Below are positions 42,662-54,400 of a stretch of DNA of 64,000 bases, piece after piece. Within the stretch, counting starts at the first letter, position 1, and each line of letters begins with the position of its first letter. Location: assembly GCA_004431415.1 (NCBI GenBank), contig QPMI01000473.1, forward strand, positions 1-64,000, read 5' to 3'. A program made the position numbers and the translations under genes. The notes below the pieces were generated by a model. The model saw only the letters and a list, made by a program, of their open reading frames with translations, searched no databases and was not told where the DNA came from. The DNA comes from Cyanophora paradoxa. Lineage: Eukaryota; Glaucocystophyceae; Cyanophorales; Cyanophoraceae.

Positions 42662-45621
42662 TCCCACGTTACCCCACTCGAAGCGGCGTCCATCCTAACT
42701 GAAGCCGCTCACCGTGAAGCCACCCTGCCGCAACCACGGTCCGCCAAAACATCCAAAACAGCCGCACAGAAAGAGGCGGCCCGCACCCCGGCTAAGAATC
42801 GTATCCCGAACCCAGCCTACACCCCTGACAACCGCCACAATGACGCCGTTGACAAGCTTGCTAAAACAGCCCCCGACGCCCCCCTCTCCGCCCTTCTTTT
42901 CATTCCCCACAGTTTCAAATGCTTCCTCATCCGTGTTGGCCTCCCGCCCCCACTATCCCACGGCCCAGTCCCCGGGCCGAGCCTACCGAGGCAGACTCCA
43001 TGCGTACCGCGTCGAGGGGGACCCCCGCCCTCACTTCCTAGCCGAAGCCTCCCTCTCCCAATACCTTGACTGGCGCCAACTTCGCAACGCGGGGGCCATC
43101 CTCAGCAACCCCCATGTTACCCTCGCTCCAGCCCTCTCCCTAGTGTCCGACAAGCCACCGGACCGCCGCACCCCCACAGGCGACCACCTCCGCAAAGTCA
43201 GATTCCAATGCATGCTTGGAAGCCTTCCCTCCCTCACCATCGATATCCGCCTCCTCCACGACTCCGACCTCTACGGCCCTCTCTTCCCCAACGGCACCGC
43301 CCACTGCCCCTTCTGTCACCTCCCTCCCACCCCTGCCCCCATCCCCGAAGATGCTGCTTCCCCACCCCCCCCCTCCCCGCCCCCTGCCACATGCACCCCC
43401 CCGGGCTCCCCTCGCCCTTTCCCCACCGGTGGCCGCAGACCCCAGACCGCCCGACCCCACAACCCACCCCCCGAAGACTTCGTCCACATATTTACTTGCC
43501 CCGCCGCTCGCCTCCTTCTCCAAGCTTTCCAGGACGCACTCGTGACCTTCCTCCGTACCCGGGTTCTCCGCCACTCGCCCAAACCACTAGGACACGACGA
43601 TACCATCTTTCAACTCTTCCCCTTCCTCCGCCTCGTTTCTCCTGACCCCGCCTCTCCCCTCCATTCCGCCCTTCTCTCCCCCACCGCAAATCCGGCTCTC
43701 TTCCGCCCCCCCGGCCTCGCCGATACACTATGGAAAAAACTCAGCCCGGCCCTGGCCGACATGCTTCCCTTCCCCGCCCTCGCTCTCCTGCGCCTCGGTA
43801 CCCCGGCAGGACTGCCTGCCCTCTGCACAGCTCTGGGCATCAACAAGACCACCTCATCGTCAATCCAAAAAGACCTAGCGCTGCTCCTCGACCAACACCT
43901 CCGTGCGATCTGGAGAGACCGCTGCGCCCGCAACCACGCCTGGGAGCTTCGACACGGCATCAATGACAGAACCAAACGTCGGTACCGCAAACATGCAGAC
44001 TCCAAACCCTCCCGCTCGCCTCTAGTGCAGCCGCCCAGTCCCCCCCCCCCCCCCCCCTCCCCCGCCCCCTCCCTCCATGATACCATCTCCATCACCGACT
44101 TCTGCTGCGAATTGGGCTCGGAAGGCCAACCATGGATTCTCTTGGAAAACTTCCGCCAAGCAATTGCACGACTCCCCGTCGCCCCCTCCCCCCAGGCCCC
44201 CCCCTCCCCTCCGCTGCCCGATGCAGGACCGGCCGCCGGGACGTCTGACTTCTCCTGCACCTGCGGCACTCGGTTCGCCTCTGCATCTGCCCTCCAGGCC
44301 CACTCCGACGCCAGACGGGGAAAATGCCCCGCCCGCCCTGAGATCACCTCCTGCCCTGCCTCCCCACCTGCGGTACCCCCAGCACGACAGTCACACGAGA
44401 ACTCCGACACTGGCATCCTGCCCGCTTCGCCCGCGGGTCCTACGAACACTACCCAACCTTCCAAACGCCCCGCTCCGGGGCCCCCCCTGGCCCCTCCCCC
44501 GAAACGAACACGCCCGTCGCCTGCCTCACGTAAACGGACAGCCGATACCCCCTCCGCCCCGGCACCCAAATGCCCGCGCCCCGCGACCCCTCCCCCTCCC
44601 GCCTCTACACCCGCCCCGCCCGTACCTACGGCGAAAAGAAAGGCAACCGGCCGCAAGACTCCCAGGCGCATGACCAAAAAAGCGCGAACGGTGCCGATAC
44701 CCACGGGGCAACCCACAATCACGTCCCTCTTTGCACCCGGAGTGTACAAACCACTTACGACGCTGCAAGCAGCCAACTCCCCCTCCCCCCCCTCGCTTCA
44801 GCTGACCCCCCCGCTCGGGACCTCGCAAGACGCTGCCCCTCGGCCCCCTACGGTCTCCCCCCCGGCCCCAACCGGCCCTCAAGTGTCAGACCCCCCGCTG
44901 GCTCCGGCCACCCCTATGGCTTCGGCCCCCCCAATGGCCTCGGCCCCCCCTTTGGCTTCGGCCACCCCATCGGCTTCGGCCACCCCCCTGGCTTCGGCCA
45001 ACCCCATGGCTTCGGCCACCCCCCTGGCCTCGGCCCCCCCCTCTAACCCGGTCGACCCCTCCCGACCCCTCGCGGCCCGCCTCGTCTCCGCACTCCCAGC
45101 TCTCTGCGTCGCCTGTCAGTGCCCACGCTCTCTCCACTCTGCCGTCCCGGCACCTCTCCCTGCCTTGCCCCGCATCCGCTGCCCGCCCCAAGCTGCTGCC
45201 TCCGCCCACTCCCTCTCCTTCCTCATATCTTCCTCCTACCACCTTCTTCACCTCGACAAAACGGGACACCGATTAATCGGGTCCTGGGGCGCAGGTGAGG
45301 AGGAGGGAGGAGGCGGAGTGGGGAGGAGGAGGCGTGGCGGAGCGGCGGCAAGGGAGGGCGGCGGACTGCGAGACATCTCACTTCCAGGGCTCATGAGGGA
45401 TGGAGGAGTTGATCAAGGGGTGGGCGCGTGGGTCTGGTTACGGCTATCACCGAAAACCATGGCTCCCCCACTCAGGCGAACCTCCCATATTGAGCGACCC
45501 ATGGCCGGCACCTAGCTAGCACCCTCGGCTAGATAGATGACCGGTCGGAAGGGCACGTCACGTAGAACATTGATACATGTGCCGTGGTGTATCAATGCGA
45601 CGTCCACTTTTGCAAAAAAAA
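42662..45621 (+). mobile_element. LINE family 2, copy 2, 5'-truncated
   Basis: This second copy of the family is flanked by a 17-bp target-site duplication GTACCCCCGTAGCCACG at 42645-42661 and 45622-45638 and ends in A8 (45614-45621). It starts at the point equivalent to about 33633 of copy 1, so the protease part was lost on insertion. The long frame is uninterrupted where copy 1 has its nonsense codon. However, two bases are missing near 42980 (GGGCCGAGCCTACC against GGGGCCGAGCCCTACC), which puts the RNase-H-like segment out of frame with the zinc-motif region. The same 3' hairpin is present at 45568-45597. High identity to copy 1 and clean duplications suggest recent activity. Confidence 0.88.
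42970..45515 (+). pseudogene. LINE family 2 ORF2 C-terminal region, copy 2
   Basis: From about 42970 the frame encodes YRGRLHAYRVEGDPRPHFLA, SQYLDWRQLRNAG, CPFCHL...FVHIFTCPAA, IWRDRCARNHAWELRHGI, and the extra finger CTCGTRFASASALQAHSD..KC near 44254. Compared with copy 1 it lacks the stop in the 3' G-rich segment, so the open frame runs on to 45515 (ERPMAGT). The extension is probably 3' UTR read by chance. Confidence 0.65.
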
Positions 45622-46864
45622 GTACCCCCGTAGCCACGGTATACGTAGCGCAATATAGCGCTAGCGCTATAGCTAGCTTCACGCGCGCCACGGCGCCGGC
45701 GCCGGCCGCGGCCGCGCGTGCGCGCGCGCCGGTAAGCAGCAGCGCAGCCGCATAGCCTAGTAGACAGCTGCTGCGTCAAGCGCTAGCAGCAAGCTTAAGC
45801 GGGGGGGGGGGGGGGGGACGCGGGCGGCATATGCTTCAGGGGGATGCATATGAGTCGGATGAGACGATGAATAGAAATAATCGAAACGAGTTTTTTTCGA
45901 ATTCATCACAAACTCTTGATCATGAAGCTCATCTGGACGGCATGGGCCTAGATAGCTAGGCCTGGTACCATTGTTTCAGAATCGCTACCTTAGAATTCGA
46001 ATCGTGGAACATCGAAGTAGGGCTGGAGCCTACCGTAGTAGTACTGTTGCACCGCGAGAACGCGGGAGGCTGCAGCTGTGACTCAGTGAGCTGCACTTCG
46101 ATCGCGCCAATCGTCTGAGTAATATTAATTTTCTTGCGCTCTTACATGTACATATGAATTTCGAATTAAAACATCCGCCGCACTGGGGTCGAATTCTAGC
46201 TCTAATTATGGTCCTTAAGCTTTTTTCGAGAGACTGGTTAACACGGCCGGCTGAGCTTGCAGTTCTGATTCAGTTCCCCGATCTGTCTCAAAGCATATGA
46301 TACGGCATACGAGAACTTCGGAACACAAGGTGGTGAGCATACCGTAGTAGTGCTAGCTCAAACCACCGCTTGAATCTACGCGAGGAGGCTCGAGCGACTA
46401 GCCTAGTATACGTAGCTATAGCTCGCGGCAGCCTCGCGCGGCCAGAGTCGCGCCTAGCTAGGCGCGAGCGGATCGGATCCGGAGGCTCGAGCTCGAGCGA
46501 CTAGTACTCGAGCGCGCGGATCCGGAGCGGCGGAGACTCGAGCGACCGCAGTGCGCGACCGTCGGACCACGGCGCCGCGCCGCAGTGCGCATGCGCGCGC
46601 GCGACGTCGACCGCACCGCGGGCTCACGAGCTCGCGTCGCCGCGGCGCCCCGCAACTCGAAGAGTCGGCCTAGGCCTCGTGATCGACATCGCCGAGAGTC
46701 GGCGGCCCGGCTAGCCTAGTAGCGGCGGCGATCGGCGGCGACTCGGCGGCCGACGTCGACGCGTACGTGGACATCGATTGCGATATCGAAAACGACGTAG
46801 TTCCCCAAAACGACGTCGTTCCCCCAAACGCTAGATTTTTACATCGTTTGCAAACGGAAATTAA

Positions 46865-46931
46865 TTATTTTTTTTGGTGAATTACCGGCCACAGTCTCTA
46901 TAGCTAGACACCAGCACTGCGGGGGCTGCCC
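46865..46931 (-). mobile_element. LINE family 1 3'-tail fragment with target-site duplication
   Basis: A poly-T run followed by GGTGAATTACCGGCCACAG and GCACTGCGGGGGCTGCC matches the 3' terminus of the family 1 LINE at 26734. The fragment is only about 65 bp. AAACGGAAATTAA at 46852-46864 and AAATGGAAATTAA at 46932-46944 (12 of 13 identical) form the target-site duplication, so this is an independent, extremely 5'-truncated insertion. It also carries a 6-bp TATAGC insertion relative to the full copy. Confidence 0.75.
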
Positions 46932-47626
46932 AAATGGAAATTAAACTACGTGGCGGATTATCCGCGGATAACGGAACTTTATATAATTAGTTGGATGTAA
47001 CGGAAAATAAATGGCGGATACTATATAGCTAGTAACGGAAAGTAACGGAAACACACCGTGATTGCAGTCTGCATGCATGCAGCTAGACTACTGCTGTTCA
47101 ACGGTTGTATGGGCTTTATAAGCAGGCTTTAGGTAACGCGTACGCAGCTACAGCCCGCAGGCAGCAGCAGCGCAGCTGCAGTCTGCATGCAGCTGGACTA
47201 CAGCAGCGCAGCGCAGGCTGCAGCAGCGCGCTGCATGCGGCAGCTGCAGCTGCAGCTTCTGTACATGTGCACGCGTACGTGGCTAGCGCGCGCTAGCAAA
47301 GGCGCTTGTCTTGAAGGAGCACATCAGCAAGCGGAGTCAACGCAGCGCCGCGGCCGTCTCCTGAATTCGAAGTACCGAGCTCGAGGCGGGGAGGGATTAT
47401 ATAATTATTCTTTTGCCGCAGTGCCCTGAAAAAGTCTGACACGTGCGCGTACGCGTATACGTAGGCAGCGCATGCGCAAAGCACCTGCCCGCGCCCGCTG
47501 CAATGTTGCAAACAGCAGTGCAAATATTGCACTTACAATCATCGAATTACAATTCATGCGCGCTTCCCGCTCATGATCAGACAGAGACTGCAGCTGGAAT
47601 CTGCTGGATCCAGAGTTCGCAATTTG

Positions 47627-47681
47627 TTTTTTTGGTGAATTACCGGTCACAGCCTCTAGTCTACTCCAGCACTGTGGGGGC
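47627..47681 (-). mobile_element. LINE family 1 3'-tail fragment, diverged
   Basis: TTTTTTGGTGAATTACCGG followed by TCACAGCCTCTAG and CCAGCACTGTGGGGGC is a third copy of the family 1 tail. It differs at several positions from the other two, so it is older or from a related subfamily. No target-site duplication is obvious. Confidence 0.65.
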
Positions 47682-48087
47682 ATGTACAGGCAAGGTAGGG
47701 ACCGTAGGGCATGATAGGATGAAATTCTGGAACGAGCGGGATTCGAAGGCGTGATTCTCATCGCAGGGCGATTCGAATACGGGAGGTATGAATTAGACAG
47801 CGTGTATGATAACCACACCGCTATGAGCGGGGGCAGAGTTCGCAAGGTTATTCGCGAGACCGACTTATATTAATTACTCGGCATATGCATCGATACCAGA
47901 AGACTTCATGATCAAAAACAATTATTAAATTTATACTGGAGACTGGAGGGACACGGAGACTGGGGTCGGGGCCCCTAGCGGCCCTAGCTATAGCTACAAG
48001 GAGAGGCGCAGCCAGGCGCCGGGGCGGTCCGAGTGCATTACGAGGTCCATGCATATGAGCATCAAAAACCCTAACTACAAATATGTG

Positions 48088-51000
48088 TCAAAGGTGAACT
48101 TCCCGAAGCGCTAGCCCGGCAGCCGACCGCGCCCGGTCAGAGGGATCCGGAAGCTCTAGCAGCAAGGAAGAACGGGGTATGAAATATCCGTATCGGTTCG
48201 CCTGCTGCATCTGAACAGCGGCAGAGTTTCGAGCTCCCGATCCAGATACGGGCGCTGCCGAGCTCGAGCGTGAACCCGCAACGATGGCGGCCAGGCTCTG
48301 CGAAGCGGAAAGGGGTACGGTGCAATCAATCAAGAAGTATATATCAAAGTCGAATCGCCATCGATATCTTTTGGTCTTGACATCAAACATAAAAGAGGCC
48401 GACCTGTGGAGCTCTTTCCGCAACGAGATTCGGGACAATGTCCTGCTTGATGTCGTGCATCAGTTTCTTTGAAGGCAGGCATCATTTCTATTTTTTGCGG
48501 TTACAAGTTTCGAATTCCAAGCAGCGAACCTGTGACGAAGAAGATCTAGATCCCTCGACGGCATCCCTCGAGCCCCCCGACGACGTTGAAGGTGTTAACG
48601 ACTTCGAGCGACGTGGATATCGAACGGGACCGTTGACGGACGTCAGACTCGGAGAGGGTGCGTGAGCCGCTTGCGCCGGCGCCGGTGCAGGAAGCTGCGC
48701 GTGCCCGCCGACGTCCTCTGCCTCGTCGTTGCGACCTCGCAGCTTCCGCACGTACTCGCCGAAGTACCCAGACGGGTCCTGCTGAGAACGTAAGCGAGCG
48801 CCATTTCCTTCAGGCGGCGCGTGTGATGACCTGGAGAATGGTTCTGAGTGTCAGGTAGGCGATGGCTAGCTGCCCAACTACATTGCGGCCCGCCGCAGCG
48901 AGGGACGCCATCCCGGACAGCGCCATGATCCACGTCGCTTTCGTCTGTTGAATATTTGAACGTTCGAATTCGTGATTATGATCAGCCCACGCGATTGATT
49001 ATGATGGCGGATCTGTAAATATGATGATGAGGCTTCCAAAAACGATCGGACCTTACGAACAACGAGAAGATACGTCGGGGACGTTTCGAAGACGGCCTGA
49101 AAGGCCACGCTCTCCCCCGCGCAGTCGGGGTGCGAAAGCGGGAGCGTCGGCGAGCAGAGGGAAAAAGAGGACTCGTCCCGCTCGGAGTCCCGGTTGCTGG
49201 AGGGGTACAGGGCCAGGTCGTAGCGGGGCGACCCGTCTGCCTTGTCGCTGAAGTGGATGGCTGCGCTCGTGCGAGCGCGCGGCGCGCGTTGATGTCACGA
49301 ATTTCGAACGAGTTCTCGCGCAGAGCCTGCACGCAGAGAAAGACCTGTTAATGTCATCGGTACGATGAGGGGGCGAGTCCCACGGAAGACCGACCGCGAG
49401 CTCTGCTGCTTCACGATCGAGGGAAGTTCAGACAAGACAGGGAAGCTGAAGGCAGCGCAGGACCCAGCTCGAGCCCGAGCCGCGCGGCGGTTTGAAGCCT
49501 CACCCCTGGCAACGCCGTCTCCATCTGGTCGCGGGGCAAGATGACCCCTTCCACCGCAAGGTACGTCGGAGCGCGAATCTGCGGTCGGTGCCGAACTCAG
49601 TCACGTGCACGACTCGGTCACGATCAGGATCACGATTCAAAATACGAGCTGACCATGAAATTCGCGCCGATCGCAAACGCGGTGCGAGAGCGGATCCTCA
49701 GGTCGACGGTGACATTCGTCGAGGCGGTGAGACTGTGCGCGCGTAAACGTGCACACTTACAGCTCAAGTGATTGCTCGCGTTTTATTTGCAGCAAGCTTA
49801 AGCGCAAGCTGCGCACCGGCATTCGCTGCAACGCCAGCTGACACTGAACACGGGCAATAAAGCGAGTCATAATCGTTAAGCAAACATAGAATGCAGAAAA
49901 TGAAAATAACGCACAAGCATGAGCGGTGAGTAGAGTTGTAAGTAGCGAAACCGGATGCAATGCCGCCGTCCACGGTCCCTAAGCCGCTGACGGAGATGTA
50001 CACGCCCGCGAGCAAGACACCCGAGGTGCCCTCCTGCAGCTCGCAGCTTCCTGTGAAGCATTGAAAGATTGCGTTGTCCTTGCAATTGCAAACACGCACC
50101 CACGAAGCCGCGGAAGCTGGCGGAGACTTCGAAGTACCCCGCGATTTCATTGGCTGAGGGGGAGCTCCCCGGGTTCAGCGATTGCGTGACGAGATAATTC
50201 GCGATGCTCTGCGTTCGCTTTGTCAAATTTCCGGCACAGAATGCCTTCAGGACTCGAGGGCTGTACGCACAAACTCAAGCAGGACGAATGCCACTGCAAA
50301 CGCAAACATTCGTGGTCAGCATTGAAAAAAGCTAGTCGAAGAACACTTCTAGAAATTTGCGCGACTCTTCTAATTAATATATTGACCGCTGATCACGACG
50401 CACCAGCGACTAGGGACACCCCGACGCCGACAATTGCAAAGAAAGCTCCCCGAACGGATTTTCGTTGCAGATCTTCTAGATCTTCTGCTGTGTCTCTGAG
50501 ATTCGAGTTTTCCGACTTCTGGTCTTGTCTTCTGTCTTGCCGTCCTCTGCCACTGTTCTCACCGCTTTTGTTTCCGTTTTTGGTTCTGTCTGCGCATGCT
50601 TTCGCCCTTTCGGCTTCCTTTGCTTTGTTGAATGTGTCCGAGTAATAAATGTCCATTTTTCGAATCTGGTGGGTTGTTAGAGAACGTGGTTTAGCTGTTT
50701 CGTAACACAAGATCTAGCCAGAGAGTACCATATCTCGGCGCCTCTGTGCCTCCTTTCCGCCCGGTGGCACGATGACCTGCGTAGAGCTTCATCAGAATTC
50801 AGCGAAAGACTTGCAATTGCAGGACAAGTCGCACCTTTAAATAGAGCCATAGCGCTAGCGCAAAAACCAGGAGGAGAGCGCCGAAGGCTCCTGCGACATA
50901 TGCAAATATACGGTACAGGTTCGCGACTGCCACCTAAGAGTAATCCATTATCATTATGAGCAGTCCAGCATGTGACCTGTTGACAGGTGTAATCACTCAG

Positions 51001-51391
51001 AGTACCTCTTCGCCGCGGATCGCGGCGCGCGTTATGTTGGCGATTGTCGTGTCGAGCTTAACCGACTCTGTTTGGAGGACGATATCTGGATCCGTTGTGG
51101 GCGCAGGGACGATCGAGGCCAGAGTCGTCGCGCCCAAGAGGGCGCGCCGGCGACCGGCCGCGACCCCTTCGAGCCGCTGTTCGATGAGCGCTCGAAAGAA
51201 CGCCAGGCCGACGGGCTCGCTTGTAGCCACAGGGCAGAGCTCTCCTTCCTCACACGGCAGACAGTTGGAGCTGCCGGCCCCTCGCGCAAAGAACCCTCCA
51301 GCACAAGGCTCGCACTTTCCAAACGTCATGCTCGCATTACGGAACGTCCCGGCTGTACGAGCGCCCACGGAATTACATAATAAATCAGAAT

Positions 51392-51446
<55 letters not shown>

Positions 51447-54400
51447 CGATCCTTACCTGGGCACGGAGCGCAGGCGAGTCTGCCTTCACTTGAAACGTAG
51501 CCTAGATCGCAGGGGGTGCACTCCGCGGCGCCATCCCCCGAAACCGTGTTGACGGGACACGGCATACAGACGGGGGAGGAGGCCGGGAGGAAAGTAGAAG
51601 CTCCGCACGGGACGCAGGACGTTCGGGTGGGGTCGGCGATGTGCCCGGGAGGGCAAGGTGCACAGCGAGCATCTGGTGCAAATCCCTTAGTCGTCGCTCG
51701 CATGCGCAGTGGCGAAACCTAACAGATTCTTCTTACAAGATAAGCTAGCAGATTCTTATCGCGAGATAGAAACTCGGGCGCACCGCCTTTCGTAGAGAAG
51801 CTCTTTGGAGGACAGGGCTCGCAGTCGCCATCATTCGGGAATGCTCCCCCTGGGCACTTCCTGCGGCGATTCATGAATGTCTATATCATCTATATCATCC
51901 GTCGCATCGCAAAGCGAAGCGTCAGCTCTTTGCAAAAAGATTTGCACCGGCAGTCGGCCATGTCTTCTCGCGGAACTTCGCCCTTGGGACTGCGCGCGCG
52001 CACAAGCACGCGTATCGCGAAGGCATCAAACTATAGTTTTAAGCACAGGCCATTACAGCTTCAGCTGCGTTCAGTGGCAATCTTGTCGCGCACCACAGCT
52101 CGCACTCGATAGTGCCCGGAGCTCGGGCCACCTTTGCCTGCAGGGTTCATTAAAACTTAATGTTGCTCGCTCAGGCTACAAATCGAGTCTAGGGCAGAAG
52201 CAAACCTCCGGACATGGGCGGCAGCCAAAGCCAGTCATGTTTGCATCTCCAGATCGGTAAAAGCCCTGCATGAAAAGTAAAACTCTTAGAACGCAGATCT
52301 AGACGTACACATTGCAATCGGGGAGGACACCAATGGACACGGGAGACATGAACGGAAGTCCGGAGACGAGTAGTGGCCAAGTGGGCAGGCGGCGCAGCTA
52401 AAGGCCGTCCCTTCATCGGGAGCGTGAGTGTTTACTGGGCACTGTGCAAATTGAAGAAAGGAATTCATGAGTTCAGCGCCGGGGAAAAGCTCAAGACCAA
52501 GAAACTGATCAACCCTAACCTGCACACAGGCTTCCGTTCCGTTCGGCATAAAAAGTCCTGAAAATCGAAAGCGCGTGAGGTGAATGGCCTTGGAAGAGCA
52601 GGTCACGCGGGGTTGCACCCGGTTCGCATCTGCAGACGTTCGACGTCGACGTCAGGACCCGGAGAGGCTACGCCAAAGAGAAAAGGAGAGCGGGCCGCGC
52701 ACGGGATGCACTCTGTAGAATCTGCGGACGCTACAGCACCGGTCCGGCATTTGAGGCAGGCTTCAGCCGTGCCCGGAGGCGCCCAGGTGCCCTAATTACA
52801 AAGACAAGGTCATGATCGGGGGTTGACTCTGGAATGAACAAAGGAAATTGCTAATGAGCACCGCTCGACATGGAAGGCACACGTTCATGTCGCGGGCCTT
52901 AAACGTTCCTCCAGCGCAGACGGTGCACTCAGTACTGCGCATTTAAATTTGCATCGGGGCAGCGAACGAAGCCGAAAATTGGAGGACACATTCCGCACCG
53001 ATCGCCGCTAGAGATTGACCCGACTGGGCACGCTCGGCACATGTCAAAGGCGCCCAATGAGCTGACGCTGCCCTCTGGACACGCCTGCTCGGTCCAATCT
53101 GAAGGTCACTAGCAGGCGTCTCATTGATCATGAAAAGAGGAAAGCGCACTCGACACGTCGCATTTGTTTCAAAGGTTCCTACAGGACACGCTAGGCACTG
53201 CGTTCTGCCCATGGAGTTCAGTATAGTATAGAAGTCAATAAACTGTGTTGTTTACTTGAATTCACGAACCGGTCTTCGGTAGATTGCGTGCCACGCTCGC
53301 TGCGCTCAGAACGCAACGTTAACGTTGTCATGCACATGCGACCGGTTTGTGCACGCATGCAAGCCGCTGTGCCGCACCAGGCTGTGCACAAGGCGGCTCC
53401 TGGAGCGTTTGAAATAAATCCGAACGAGCACTGTGTGAGACGGGTCATCGTGTCAGCCGCCGCACGCCGTGCTCGAAACACAAATTTAAATATTAACAGC
53501 ACGAAAGCGCGATGGCGCGAACCGCAGCACAAAACGTCATTTCCTGCGAGCGGTAGGTCCCGGCAGCGCAAGGGGTGCAGCCCTCGCGATCGTAGCTGAC
53601 TACGGTGCCAGGTGGACTGTATGGCGCGCGCAGGACGAGAACGTGAGCCGGCGCGCTGCGGAGCAATGCGGTCAAGTCGCTGCCAAGCACTCGCACCACT
53701 CCGTGCACTCGGTCATGCCAGCTTGTGATGTGAATGTGTTGCCTGATAAAGTATCGGAAAGCGTTTAGCGTTCCTGATAGAAAGACTTATAGCCAAAGCG
53801 GACCCATACAGTCTCTGCATCGAAAACTTTTCTCGTATGTTCCTTTCTCGCATCTGCAAATAGAGTAGTGAATTTACTATCGGATAATATTAAATTATAA
53901 TATATAGTGGCGGGCAATATAGAAATGCGGAGTTGCTTTGATCTAACTGAGCCGCAGCGCAGAGCCGCAGCGCACTTGGAGCACGACGTTTGTTCGGGGT
54001 TGGGGACGCTTCCTGGCTCGCACCTGGTCGTGGGAAAGCTGTAATTTACGAGAAAGGAAGAGCATGAGCCGATTTATAATTACATTGTATAGTTTGCCGA
54101 GCCAGGCATGGCAACGGCCCCCAGGGGGACCTTGACACAGGCCGCCATATCGTCCGAGCGATAATAGCCGCCCAGGCACAACTGCAGGAACGGTGGAACT
54201 CTGGCGGATATCGATGCTTTAATTTGCCAAATCACCTCGCACGTGAGCGCGTCGGCGGCTGCCACTGTCCCTGGGCCGCACGGGATGCAGCTGCCAACGA
54301 ATTTGTCGAATGGGGCGACCGCGTTGAGAGGGCATCGTCTGCAGACGCCGTCCGATTCATAGCTCCCCGCCTGCCGTAGAACGTATTCGCGGCTTCGTTC

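Larger units (their letters stand above)
45639..48087. other. noncoding region with palindromic words and two LINE tails
   Basis: The region contains CGCTAGCGCTATAGCTAGC-type words near 45650-45680, a G run near 45801-45818, CTCGAGCGACTAG repeats near 46390-46550, and CTGCAG/GCAGC clusters at 47080-47250. No gene is supported before the stop codon of the minus-strand receptor gene at 48088. Confidence 0.55.

Noticed and set aside
51395-51442. Poly-(Tyr-Ile) coding stretch in the GCC2/GCC3 gene
   Set aside because: The (AT)24 repeat follows a good splice donor (CCCAG|GTAAGG) and is intronic.
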